A stretch of 64,000 nucleotides of DNA from Thermoplasmata archaeon (GTDB lineage Archaea > Thermoplasmatota > Thermoplasmata > Lutacidiplasmatales > UBA184): contig JAKAWX010000005.1 in the NCBI GenBank assembly GCA_021816865.1, positions 62,001 through 126,000 on the forward strand. The letters are read 5' to 3'. Positions 35,366-43,525 of this stretch are shown here, piece after piece. The notes beneath the pieces are model-generated. The model was not told the origin of the DNA and made no database searches. It worked only from the letters and a program-made list of their open reading frames with translations. The translations under genes were made by a program, and so were the position numbers. Within the stretch, counting starts at the first letter, position 1. Every line of letters starts with the position of its first letter.

Positions 35366-37483
35366 CTACGTCGTCTCGCCGAAGCGCCGGATGTCCTCGG
35401 GGGCGGTCTTCTTCTTCACCGGTCCGGCCCCCTGGACCTGGACACGGATCTGCTCGACGACCTCGGGATTCGAGAGGGTGGTGATGTCTCCGTAGTCCAT
35501 CTCGTTCGAGATCGCGGCGAGCACGCGGCGCATGATCTTGCCCGACCGGGTCTTCGGCATGTCGGGCACGATGCGGACGGCCTTCGGACGCGCGATCTTC
35601 CCGATCGTCGTCTCGATCGCCTTGGTGACCTTCTCCGCGATCTCCGGTCCGGCCTTAACGCCGGGCTTCAGCGAGACGTAGACCTCGGGAACGCGACCGC
35701 GCTCGGCGTCCACGATCGGGACGACCGCCGCCTCCGCGATCTCGGGGACCGTCAGGCACGCCGACTCGAGCTCCTTCGTCCCGAGCCGGTGGCCCGCGAC
35801 GTTGATGACGTCGTCGACGCGCCCGAGGATGCGGATGTAGCCGTCGCCGGCCCAGACGGCCCCGTCGCCGGCGAAGTACGGCCAGTCGCGCCAGTCCTTC
35901 GAGTTCTTGTCCTTGTTGTACTTCGCGTAGTAGTTCTTGACGAACCGGTCCGGGTCGCCCCAGATCGTCTGGAGGATCCCGGGCCAGGGGTTGCGGATGC
36001 AGATGTTCCCCGCCTTCCCGGCCCCGGGCGGGATCTCCTTGCCGTGCTCGTCGTAGATGACCGGATAGATACCGAGCATGGGCGGTCCGGCGCTCCCCGG
36101 CTTCATCGGGTCGAGCGCGGGCTTCGTCGAGCACAGGAAGCCCCCGTTCTCCGTCTGCCACCAGGTGTCGGTAATGGCCGCCTCGCGCCGCCCGACGGTG
36201 TTGTAGTACCAGAGCCATGCCTCGGGCTCGATCGGCTCGCCGACCGTCGTCATGCACTTGAAGTGGTAGTGGTACTTCTTCGGCTCGTCGGGCCCGAGCT
36301 TGCGCAGCATCCGGATCGAGGTCGGCGACGTGTGGAAGATGTTCACACCCAGCCGCTCGGCGATCCGCCAGACCCGGCCCGCGTCGGGGTAGGTCGGGAC
36401 CCCCTCGTACATCACGCTGGTCGCCGCGAGGGCGAGCGGCCCGTAGACGATGTAGGAGTGGCCCGTGATCCAGCCGATGTCGGCCATGCACCAGTAGATG
36501 TCCGTCGGATGGATGTCCTGGATGAACTTCGACGTCGCGGTCACGTAGGCGAGGTAGCCGCCCGTCGAGTGCTGGCAGCCCTTCGGCTTGCCGGTCGACC
36601 CGCTCGTGTACATCAGGAAGAGCGGCGCCTCGGCCGGCATCGAGACCGGCGGGACCAGCGCGCCCCGGTGGTGCTTCAGCAGGTCGTCCACGAAGTGGTC
36701 GCGACCTTCGACCATCGGGGTCGGCGAAGAGTACTTGCCCGAGAACCGCTTCCAGACGAGGACCTTCTCGACCTTCGTCCCATCGCTCTCGGCCTTCTTC
36801 ACGGCGATGTCCGCGTTGACCTTGTGGTCGAGGAGCTTGCCCGAGCGGTAGTACCCGTCCATCGTGATCAGGACCCGGCTGCCGCTGTCGACGATGCGTG
36901 CCCCGCACGCCTCCCCGCTGAACCCGCCGAAGACGACCGAGTGGATCACGCCGAGGCGGGCGCACGCGAGCATCGTGACGGGAAGCTCGGGCACCATCGG
37001 CATGTGGATCGTGACCCGGTCGCCGGTCTTGAGCCCGCAGGAGTCGCGGAGCACCGCGGCCATCTCGTTGACGCGCACGTAGAGCTCCTGGTAGGTGATC
37101 GAGACGACCGGTTCGTCCTCCGCCTCGGAGACCCAGATGATCGCCGCCTTGTTGCCGTACTTCGCGAGATTGCGGTCGACGCAGTTGTAGCTGACGTTCA
37201 GCTTGCCCCCGACGAACCACTTCCAGAACGGGGGGTTGCTCGTGTCGAGGGTCGTCGTCCAGTACTTGTCCCACGTGAGCAGGTCGGCGTACGCCCGGAA
37301 GCACTCCGGAAAGTGCTTCTCTTGAAACGATTCGACGACCGCCGGGTCGGTCAAGTTCGCCTGACCGATGAACTTCGGGGTCGGATGGAAGAACGACTCT
37401 TCCTTCCAATGGACCGCGATCTCCGCTTCCGTGAGTCGATCCTCGTCGTCCTTCTCCGGCGTTCCGGTGTGGGCCTCCGCCAT
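35366..37483 (-). CDS. acs: Acetyl-CoA synthetase (AMP-forming)
   Basis: 705 residues, slightly longer than the usual 650. The AMP-binding signature 'LFLMYTSGSTGKPKGCQHST' (P-loop-like), 'TDTWWQTENGG' (acyl-adenylate site; the Trp-Trp pair favours acetate or propionate), 'GRVDDVINVAGHRLGTKELE' (hinge A8) and 'PKTRSGKIMRRVL' (catalytic, acetylatable Lys) are all present. It makes acetyl-CoA from acetate, CoA and ATP. GTG 37513 in the track is only 14 bases from the TATA box, so I use ATG 37483. With the SatP transporter it supports acetate assimilation. The C-terminus has an extra tail 'GPVKKKTAPEDIRRFGE'. Confidence 0.96.
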   Translation of the reverse strand: MAEAHTGTPEKDDEDRLTEAEIAVHWKEESFFHPTPKFIGQANLTDPAVVESFQEKHFPECFRAYADLLTWDKYWTTTLDTSNPPFWKWFVGGKLNVSYNCVDRNLAKYGNKAAIIWVSEAEDEPVVSITYQELYVRVNEMAAVLRDSCGLKTGDRVTIHMPMVPELPVTMLACARLGVIHSVVFGGFSGEACGARIVDSGSRVLITMDGYYRSGKLLDHKVNADIAVKKAESDGTKVEKVLVWKRFSGKYSSPTPMVEGRDHFVDDLLKHHRGALVPPVSMPAEAPLFLMYTSGSTGKPKGCQHSTGGYLAYVTATSKFIQDIHPTDIYWCMADIGWITGHSYIVYGPLALAATSVMYEGVPTYPDAGRVWRIAERLGVNIFHTSPTSIRMLRKLGPDEPKKYHYHFKCMTTVGEPIEPEAWLWYYNTVGRREAAITDTWWQTENGGFLCSTKPALDPMKPGSAGPPMLGIYPVIYDEHGKEIPPGAGKAGNICIRNPWPGILQTIWGDPDRFVKNYYAKYNKDKNSKDWRDWPYFAGDGAVWAGDGYIRILGRVDDVINVAGHRLGTKELESACLTVPEIAEAAVVPIVDAERGRVPEVYVSLKPGVKAGPEIAEKVTKAIETTIGKIARPKAVRIVPDMPKTRSGKIMRRVLAAISNEMDYGDITTLSNPEVVEQIRVQVQGAGPVKKKTAPEDIRRFGETT

Positions 37484-37523
37484 ATCGATCTGGACACCCC
37501 GTGGTCGCGCCACGTCCGCCTAC

Positions 37524-37530
37524 CATATAC
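37524..37530 (-). promoter_or_regulatory. TATA box of acetyl-CoA synthetase
   Basis: The minus strand reads 'gtatatg' preceded by 'aacag', a good TATA with upstream purines. It lies 44 bases before ATG 37483, giving a leader of about 17 bases. Confidence 0.6.
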
Positions 37531-37706
37531 CTGTTACGTTCTCGCACGCCACGCAGTAGCACCGCCTCGCCGCTCGCGGGGCGGAGGGGCTCCGAACGCG
37601 GGTCGCGGGGCCGTGCCTTGGCAGCCCCGACGCCCCCTTCCGCGGACCGCAGGGGGCGTCCTACTCCTTTTAGACCTCCCCCACGTTCCGTTCCCCTCGG
37701 AGCCTC

Positions 37707-37916
37707 ATGCCCGGGACGGGTCACACCTCCGAACGCCCCGAGAAGACGGTCCATCTGAGGATCGACCCCAATGACGAATCTACCACGCTCGAGGACGTCC
37801 TCACGCGCATCTCCGAACTCCAGCGCAAGCACCCCGACCGGGAGGTCTTCTTCGACGGGGACGAGTACGCCATCTGTTCCCGGCCGAAGCGCCTCCGCGC
37901 CTCGCCCGCTCACTGA
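37707..37916 (+). CDS. Small soluble protein upstream of triosephosphate isomerase
   Basis: 69 residues from ATG, with an 'ccttttagac' box about 38 bases upstream. The sequence 'KTVHLRIDPNDESTTLEDV' and 'HPDREVFFDGDEYAICSRP' suggests a small alpha/beta domain. No motif was recognised. Its stop lies about 20 bases before the first conserved residues of triosephosphate isomerase, which has no ordinary start of its own there, so the two genes are likely translationally coupled. Confidence 0.6.
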   Translation: MPGTGHTSERPEKTVHLRIDPNDESTTLEDVLTRISELQRKHPDREVFFDGDEYAICSRPKRLRASPAH

Positions 37917-38598
37917 CCCCGGGCTCGCCGGCCGCGCCCTCTTCCTCCTGAACCTCAAGACCTACCCCGAACACCTCGGGTCCCGCGCCGAACGCACCGC
38001 CCGCCTCCTGGAAACCGCCGGTCGTGAGCTCGGCGTGCCCGTCGCGATCGCCCCGGCGACGCCGGACCTCGCCCGGGTCGCCTCCCGGGTCGCGATCCCC
38101 GTCCTCGCGCAGCACGTCGACCCGGTCGAAGCCGGGCCGCGGACCGGCTTTGTGCCGGCCGAGGCGATCCGGGCCGCAGGGGCCTGGGGGAGCCTGGTGA
38201 ACCACTCGGAACACCCCCTCCCCACGGTCGAGGTCCGGTCGGTGGTCGACCGCCTCCACGCGCTCGAGCTCGTCGCCGTCGTCTGCGCCGGCGACGTGGA
38301 CGTCGCCCGCCGGCTCGCCTCGACGCGCCCGGCCTACGTCGCGGTCGAGCCGCCCGAGCTCATCGGGGGCAAGCGGGCGGTATCGACCGCTCGCCCCGAG
38401 GTCGTCTCGGGCGCGGTGGCCGCGGTGCGCGAGGTCTCCCCGTCGACCCGGGTCCTGTGCGGCGCCGGTGTCCACGACCGCCGTGACGTCCGGAAAGCGC
38501 TCGAGCTCGGAGCCTCGGGCGTCCTCGTGGCCAGCGCGGTGACGCTGGCCTCGGACCCCCGCGCCGCGATCGAAGAGCTGCTCGCGGGCTTCGTCTGA
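37771..38598 (+). CDS. tpiA: Triosephosphate isomerase, archaeal type
   Basis: The conserved domain begins near 37933 with 'LFLLNLKTYPEHLG' (Asn and Lys of the active site) and has 'VLAQHVDPVEAGPRTGFVP', 'GSLVNHSEHPL' (catalytic His), 'YVAVEPPELIGGKRAVS' (catalytic Glu, flexible loop) and 'VLCGAGVHDRRDV'. About 220 residues match the short archaeal form that interconverts glyceraldehyde-3-phosphate and dihydroxyacetone phosphate. The listed start (ATG 37771) adds some 50 Ser/Arg-rich residues overlapping the previous gene in another frame and is doubtful; no ATG, GTG or TTG lies nearer. A non-canonical start or sequence error is possible. Confidence 0.9.
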   Translation: MTNLPRSRTSSRASPNSSASTPTGRSSSTGTSTPSVPGRSASAPRPLTDPGLAGRALFLLNLKTYPEHLGSRAERTARLLETAGRELGVPVAIAPATPDLARVASRVAIPVLAQHVDPVEAGPRTGFVPAEAIRAAGAWGSLVNHSEHPLPTVEVRSVVDRLHALELVAVVCAGDVDVARRLASTRPAYVAVEPPELIGGKRAVSTARPEVVSGAVAAVREVSPSTRVLCGAGVHDRRDVRKALELGASGVLVASAVTLASDPRAAIEELLAGFV

Positions 38599-38649
38599 GC
38601 GGCCGCGTGCGGCCCCCCCGTGGGCGGGCGCGAGCTCGGACGTGGCAGT

Positions 38650-39555
38650 TCAGCCCGCCGGCGGACACTCGACCTGGAACGTCGCGTGGAGGATCCCGAA
38701 CTCCCGCTCCATGCGGGCGCGCAGCGACTCCACGATGTCGATCGACTCCTTGAGGGACATATCCCGGACGGTGACGTGGGCGGTCATGCAGACGAGGGAG
38801 CTGCAGACCGACCAGACGTGGATGTCGTGGACCTCGGCGACGCCCGGTACCGCAAGCGTGCTTTTCGAGATCGCGTCGATCGAGATCCCGCGGGGGGTCC
38901 GCTCGGTCAGCACGTCCGCTCCCTCGCGCAAGAGGGGCACGGCCTCCCGGACGAGCACGCCCGCGATCACGAGGGCCGCGAGCGGGTCGACCCACGCGAG
39001 GTCGGGCCGGACCAAGAGGAGCCCGCCCGCGACCAGGAGCGCCCCCGTGATCGCGATATCGCTCGCGAGGTGGACGGCCACGCTCCTCAGGTTGAGGTCG
39101 CTCGACCGCACGGACCCCGGGGCGAGCACGCGGAGGTTGAGGGCCCGCAGCACGAGCGTGGGAACCGCGGCGAGGAGGAGCCACGCCGCGTCGACGGGGC
39201 CGGCAAAGGAGGTCGCGCGAACGAGCGAGTCGAGGGCTTCGTAGCCGAATACGAGGCCGGCCCCGAGCACGATCGCCCCGTTGACGATCCCGGCGAAGAC
39301 CTCGAGACGGTGGGTACCGAACGTGAACCGGTCGCTCGAACCGTCCCGGGTGCTCGCGAGCGCGGCGTACGAGATCGCGAACGCCGCGACGTCCGGCACG
39401 TTGTGGACGGCGTCGACCGTCAGCGAGAGGCTCCGGGAGAAGAACGCCCCGACCGACTCGATCACGAGGACCATGAGCGAGAGCCCGACGGCGATGCGGA
39501 AGCCGCGCAGCACCCGCTGCTGCGCTTCGCCTTCACCGTGGTGGGGAGTCGGCAT
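38650..39555 (-). CDS. Cation diffusion facilitator metal exporter
   Basis: 301 residues, six membrane helices plus a cytosolic C-terminal domain. Transport-site residues are in 'TVDAVHNVPDVAAF' (D-x3... H/D pair of helix 2) and 'SVAVHLASDIAITGALL' (HxxxD of helix 5); these His/Asp pairs are typical of zinc and cobalt exporters (CzcD/ZitB type). The C-terminal domain 'VAEVHDIHVWSVCSSLVCM' is the ferredoxin-like metal-sensing part. It exports Zn(II), Co(II) or similar ions by proton exchange. It lies 34 bases downstream of the CsoR-like regulator on the same strand. Confidence 0.93.
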   Translation of the reverse strand: MPTPHHGEGEAQQRVLRGFRIAVGLSLMVLVIESVGAFFSRSLSLTVDAVHNVPDVAAFAISYAALASTRDGSSDRFTFGTHRLEVFAGIVNGAIVLGAGLVFGYEALDSLVRATSFAGPVDAAWLLLAAVPTLVLRALNLRVLAPGSVRSSDLNLRSVAVHLASDIAITGALLVAGGLLLVRPDLAWVDPLAALVIAGVLVREAVPLLREGADVLTERTPRGISIDAISKSTLAVPGVAEVHDIHVWSVCSSLVCMTAHVTVRDMSLKESIDIVESLRARMEREFGILHATFQVECPPAG

Positions 39556-39589
39556 TCCTCCGTACCGGGGACGGATCGCGGCGCGAGAC

Positions 39590-39853
39590 CTAGAGCGCGC
39601 TCGTGACGACTTCGCCGAGCTCCTCGATCACGGGCGCGAGGTCGGCCTTCGAGCCGGCCGTGCGCAGGCCGTGGTTCACGAGGTCGTCGACGATCGCCTG
39701 GACCACCGCGTCGAGCGACGCGCGGATCGCGGCGATCTGGTGGACCAGGTCGGGGTAGCTTCGACCCTCGTGGGCCATCGTATGGACGGCGTGGATGTGA
39801 CCTTCGATGCGCGCAAGCCGGCGTTCGATCGCGTGACGTTCCGACCCGGACAT
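39590..39853 (-). CDS. CsoR/RcnR-family metal-sensing repressor without cysteines
   Basis: 87 residues forming the three-helix DUF156 bundle: 'ERRLARIEGHIHAVHTM', 'LVHQIAAIRASLDAVVQAIV' and a C-terminal helix. Copper sensors of this family need Cys-x-His-Cys ligands; here there is no cysteine at all. The usual first Cys is Tyr, the second position is close to Asp, and only one His near 'VNHG' is kept, closer to the nickel/cobalt RcnR pattern but with losses. It precedes the CDF gene, so it probably controls that exporter, perhaps for zinc, nickel or cobalt. The start codon overlaps a palindromic operator. Confidence 0.85.
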   Translation of the reverse strand: MSGSERHAIERRLARIEGHIHAVHTMAHEGRSYPDLVHQIAAIRASLDAVVQAIVDDLVNHGLRTAGSKADLAPVIEELGEVVTSAL

Positions 39854-39876
39854 ATCCCCTCGGGGGGGAGGGGATA
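39853..39876. promoter_or_regulatory. G-tract palindrome, likely CsoR-type operator
   Basis: A perfect 9-base inverted repeat, 'tatcccctc' and 'gaggggata', flanks six G. CsoR operators are known as AT-ended, G-tract palindromes of this type. It overlaps the repressor's start codon and sits just downstream of 'ctaagt', a weak TATA on the minus strand, so binding would block transcription of repressor and exporter. The same DNA is also next to the divergent GT4 gene. Confidence 0.65.
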
Positions 39877-40098
39877 CACCCCCGGGACTTAGCCCTGACG
39901 ATGCCGGTCGGTGGCGTTCGAACGACGTCCTCCGCCGCGAAGGACGGGACCGTCCCGCGCGCGGATCGGTACCGGCCCGCGAGAGGTTCGCCTCGTGCGC
40001 GGCCCGTCGCCGCCGTCCGGAGTCGGCTGCGTGGGCACGGTTTCATCTGCCCCTCCCGTCTTGGCCCCCCGGAGCCCTTCCCGGAGAACCTTGAAGGT

Positions 40099-41478
40099 AT
40101 GAGTCCAAGACGCCGACGCGCGGCACGTTCCTCCCGACGGCCCGCGACCCGGCGCCGTCGTCACTCTGGTCGCGGACGAGACCGGCCCCACGTGCGGCGG
40201 GAGAACCCAGAGGAGGCCCCCGGGGCCCTCGATTCGACCGGGAAGCTGGGTCCCGCCGCGCGCCGTCGGGGACGGGCGGTCGAAGAGGGGGCGCTGGGAA
40301 CGCCGCAGCGGGCCACGAGACCGCTGCGGATCGTGATGGTCGGTTGGGAGTTCCCCCCCAACCACACCGGGGGACTCGGCGTCCATTCCTACGAGATCAC
40401 GCGCGAACTGACGCGTCTCGGTCACCGGGTGCTCTTTCTCACGCCGTTCGCCGGACCGTTCACTCCGGTCGACGGCGTCACGTTCCGGTTTCCCGGAGAG
40501 CCCGTCGGGGACCCGGCCGCACGGTATCCTCCGGCGTACTGGTCGGGCGCGTCCCTCGACAGCCCGTTCGAGAACGCGACGGACGGGTACAACGCCTGGG
40601 TCGGCGGACTCCGCGACCTCGGGCCCGTGGACGTGGTCCACGTCCACGATTGGTTCGGAACGCTCGGCGCGCGCGAGCTCGCGGAGCGCCTCGGCCGGCC
40701 GCTCGTGATGACCGTCCACTCGACCGAGTACGATCGATCGCTCGGTCACCCGTGGGACCACATCCTCGCGCGCGAGCAGGCGGGGGTCGACGCCGCGCTG
40801 CGCGTGATCGCGGTCAGCCGTCATCTTCGCCAGCAGCTCATCGACCGATACCACGCCGACCCGAGCAAGGTGCGGGTGATCTACAACGCGGTCCGGCCCT
40901 CCGAGCGGCTCGAGCACATCGACCCCAAGAAGCGCGTGGTCCTCTACGTCGGCCGCCTCGCGGCGATGAAGGGCGTGGACACGTTCCTCAAGGCAGCGGC
41001 GCGGGTCGTCCCGGTCGTCCCGGACGTCCTCTTCGTGGTCGCCGGCGAGGGTCCGGAATACCCGCGCCTCCTCCAGCTCGCGGCGCGGCTCGAGATCGGC
41101 GACCGCGTGATGTTCCTCGGCCACGTCTCCGAAGAGGAACGCGAGCTCCTGCTCGCCGGTGCCTCGGTCTTCGTGCTACCGTCCGTGGTCGAGCCGTTCG
41201 GGATCGCCGCGCTCGAGGCGATGGCCGCCGGCGTACCGACGATCGTCTCAAGGACGAGCGGCGTCGCCGAGATCAGCTCGTCGATCTTCCGGGTCGATTT
41301 CTGGGACGTGGAGGAGTTCGCGAGCCGCATCGCCGAGCTGCTCGAATACCCGACGCTCCGCGCGGCGATGGGCGACCAGGGTCGCTGGGAGGCGCTCAAG
41401 GAGGGCTGGCCCGAGCGCGCCCGGGAGACGGTCGTGATCTACCTCGAGGCAATGGCCGCTCGGGGGGTGCCTCTCTGA
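40099..41478 (+). CDS. GT4 glycosyltransferase / glycogen synthase-like
   Basis: About 459 residues from ATG 40099; the first 75 are Arg-rich, and the catalytic domain starts near 40330 with 'IVMVGWEFPPNHTGGLGVHS', the UDP/ADP-glucose synthase opening seen in archaeal glycogen synthases (KxGG-like GGLG). Also present are 'DVVHVHDWFGTLGARELA', 'MTVHSTEYDRSLGHPW', 'YVGRLAAMKGVDTFLKAA' and the E-x7-E 'PFGIAALEAMAAGVPTIV'. It probably builds alpha-1,4-glucan from a nucleotide sugar. The GH57 gene follows with a 4-base overlap, which supports an alpha-glucan role. The true start is uncertain (ATG 39901, 40099 or 40336). Confidence 0.88.
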   Translation: MSPRRRRAARSSRRPATRRRRHSGRGRDRPHVRRENPEEAPGALDSTGKLGPAARRRGRAVEEGALGTPQRATRPLRIVMVGWEFPPNHTGGLGVHSYEITRELTRLGHRVLFLTPFAGPFTPVDGVTFRFPGEPVGDPAARYPPAYWSGASLDSPFENATDGYNAWVGGLRDLGPVDVVHVHDWFGTLGARELAERLGRPLVMTVHSTEYDRSLGHPWDHILAREQAGVDAALRVIAVSRHLRQQLIDRYHADPSKVRVIYNAVRPSERLEHIDPKKRVVLYVGRLAAMKGVDTFLKAAARVVPVVPDVLFVVAGEGPEYPRLLQLAARLEIGDRVMFLGHVSEEERELLLAGASVFVLPSVVEPFGIAALEAMAAGVPTIVSRTSGVAEISSSIFRVDFWDVEEFASRIAELLEYPTLRAAMGDQGRWEALKEGWPERARETVVIYLEAMAARGVPL

Positions 41479-42668
41479 GGGTCGTCCTCTACCTCCACCT
41501 CCACCAACCGTGGCGGCTCGCGCGGTTCCGGTTCCTCGACCTCGGCTCCGGTCGGTCGTACTTCGACCTCGAACGCAACCTCGCGATCTTCCGGGGGATC
41601 GCCGAGCGCTGCTACCGACCCGCGCTCGACCGGCTCGCCCGCGCGCTCGCGGAACACCCCGGCTTCCGCCTGAGCCTCTCGATCACGGGGACATTTCTCG
41701 AGCAGGCCCGCCTCGCGGCCCCGGACGTGATCGAGCGCCTGCGGGCTCTCTACGCGACGGGCCGCGTCGCGCTCCTCGCCGAGACGTACTACCATTCGCT
41801 CGCCTTCCTCGTCCCGCCGCCCGAGCTCGCCGAGGAGGTCGCCCAGCACCGGGCGATGCTCGAGCGCGAGTTCGGCGCGAGGCCGTCAGTGCTGCGGATG
41901 ACGGAACTCGCGTACTCCGACGACCTCGCGCGGTTCGCGGAGTCGCAGCGTTTCACCGGCATGCTCGCCGAAGGTTGGGAGGGAGTGCTCGGCGGCCAGC
42001 CGCCCACGTACCGCTACTGCGCGGCCTCGGCGCCGACCGTGAACCTTCTTTTGCGCCACTACCGGCTCAGCGACGACGTCGGGTTCCGGTTCTCGTCCCG
42101 GGAGTGGTCCGAGCACCCGCTCACCGCCGACAAGTACGCGCGATGGCTCGCCGCGACCCCGGGCGAGGTCGTCGGTCTGTTCATGGACTTCGAGACGTTC
42201 GGCGAACACCACGCCGCCCGCACCGGGATCCTCGAGTTCCTGAGCGCGCTGCCGCTCGAGGTCGCTCGCCACCCCCACCTTGAGTGGGCGACCGTCGAAG
42301 AGGCGATCGCGGGGCACCCGCGCGCGCCGCTGAGCGTTCCGGTGACGATGAGCTGGGCCGACCAGAACCGCGACCTCGGCGCCTGGCTCGGCAACGACCT
42401 CCAGCGCTCCGCGTTCGAGGCGGCGAAGAAGGTCGGGGTCGTGGCGCGGCGGTCCTCGGACCCCGCGGTCCTCGAGGACTGGAGGAAGCTTTTGACCTCG
42501 GACCACTTCTACTACATGTACGTGAGCGGCCACGGCGCCGACCAGGGCGTCCACCAGTACTTTTCGAGCTACGAGAGCCCGTACGACGCGTACGCGAACT
42601 ACATGAACGCGCTGACCGACCTTCGCCGTCGCGCCCTCGACCGGCTCGGTGTCCCCGTCCTCAAGTGA
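41475..42668 (+). CDS. GH57 alpha-amylase / glucanotransferase-like
   Basis: About 398 residues from a proposed CTG start overlapping the preceding stop (CTGA). The N-terminal 'VVLYLHLHQPWRLARFRF' is the GH57 motif 1 (HQP). Also present are 'RLSLSITGTFLEQA', 'MTELAYSDDLARF', and 'VGLFMDFETFGEHH', the motif holding the catalytic Asp; 'SVPVTMSWADQNRD' follows. The reach matches GH57 amylases and 4-alpha-glucanotransferases. Together with the GT4 enzyme it likely shapes or degrades glycogen-like glucan. No ATG, GTG or TTG lies at the expected position. Confidence 0.88.
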   Translation: MRVVLYLHLHQPWRLARFRFLDLGSGRSYFDLERNLAIFRGIAERCYRPALDRLARALAEHPGFRLSLSITGTFLEQARLAAPDVIERLRALYATGRVALLAETYYHSLAFLVPPPELAEEVAQHRAMLEREFGARPSVLRMTELAYSDDLARFAESQRFTGMLAEGWEGVLGGQPPTYRYCAASAPTVNLLLRHYRLSDDVGFRFSSREWSEHPLTADKYARWLAATPGEVVGLFMDFETFGEHHAARTGILEFLSALPLEVARHPHLEWATVEEAIAGHPRAPLSVPVTMSWADQNRDLGAWLGNDLQRSAFEAAKKVGVVARRSSDPAVLEDWRKLLTSDHFYYMYVSGHGADQGVHQYFSSYESPYDAYANYMNALTDLRRRALDRLGVPVLK

Positions 42669-42693
42669 CGGATAAGGTCCCGGACGGGTGAGC

Positions 42694-43341
42694 TCAGCGC
42701 GCGAAGCCGTCGAGGAACGACCCCCACGCGTCCAGAGACCGGCGCACGCCGCGCTCCGCGTCGTGGCCCGCCTCGGGATCCGAGCGCAGGTGCCGTCCGA
42801 GCAGCCGGCGCTCGGCCGCCGAGTGGCCGACATCGGCCGTCACGTGCACCCGGAAGAAGGCGTGGGCGTCGGCCGACCGCAGGCCGTAGAAGGCCCGGAG
42901 CCCCCGGGACTTCTCGCGCGCGACCTCAGGAAACTGGGACTCGTAGGCGTAGAGCGCGCCCAGCGCTGACCCGATCGTGCCGTTGACCGTCTCGGCCTCG
43001 TACGCCCGAGAGAGGTCGACCGTCGCGGGGCCGGGGGGCGTCGCGAGACGACGTATCCCAAGCGAGCGCGCGAACCGCGACCAGAGCTCGGGATGGGTCG
43101 GCGCTCGTCCCTCCTCGTCGACGAGGTTCTCGAGCAGCACCCGGCGGTCCTCCGGGCGGGAGAGCCGCGCATACGCTCCGGCGACGTACCGGGGGAAGTT
43201 CGACTCGAAGTGGTAGTACTGCTGGGCGTACTGCCGGAGCGCCGAGAGCGGGAGGGTTCCGTTCGTCCAGGCCGAGTAGAACGGGTGCTTCAGGAGGTGC
43301 TGGCGCCGAACGATGCGGTCGAGCTCGTGGGTCGTCGTCAT
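42694..43341 (-). CDS. Heme-oxygenase-like (CADD/PqqC/TenA-type) protein
   Basis: 215 residues, all helical. 'LLKHPFYSAWTNGTLPLSAL' followed by 'RQYAQQYYHFESNFPRYVAG' and 'ENLVDEEGRAPTHPELWSRF' is the signature of the PqqC/CADD group, in which Glu and His residues bind a di-iron centre. Later ligand candidates are 'LYAYESQFPEV' and 'VTADVGHSAAERR'. Relatives include the para-aminobenzoate synthase CADD of Chlamydia and thiaminase-like TenA; I cannot choose. It lies between the GH57 and GH15 genes but on the opposite strand, so it is not in their operon. Confidence 0.75.
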   Translation of the reverse strand: MTTTHELDRIVRRQHLLKHPFYSAWTNGTLPLSALRQYAQQYYHFESNFPRYVAGAYARLSRPEDRRVLLENLVDEEGRAPTHPELWSRFARSLGIRRLATPPGPATVDLSRAYEAETVNGTIGSALGALYAYESQFPEVAREKSRGLRAFYGLRSADAHAFFRVHVTADVGHSAAERRLLGRHLRSDPEAGHDAERGVRRSLDAWGSFLDGFAR

Positions 43342-43525
43342 CGTTTCCCGGAGTACGGGGAGGTAGAGGGACCTTTCGGTGCCGGCCGGAGCGTGCGGGG
43401 ACGACCGTCGCCGGCCCTCTTCGACCCCTCGCGGCTTCGAACCGAACCGTTATGGGCCGGCGCGCCCCCACCCGCCGACCGATGGAATCCGAGCTTCGGG
43501 GCGCCCGGCGCCCGACGCAACGCCG

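Noticed and set aside
34925-37774. 949-residue plus-strand ORF over acetyl-CoA synthetase
   Set aside because: Antisense shadow of the acs gene with Asp/Arg/Val-biased composition.
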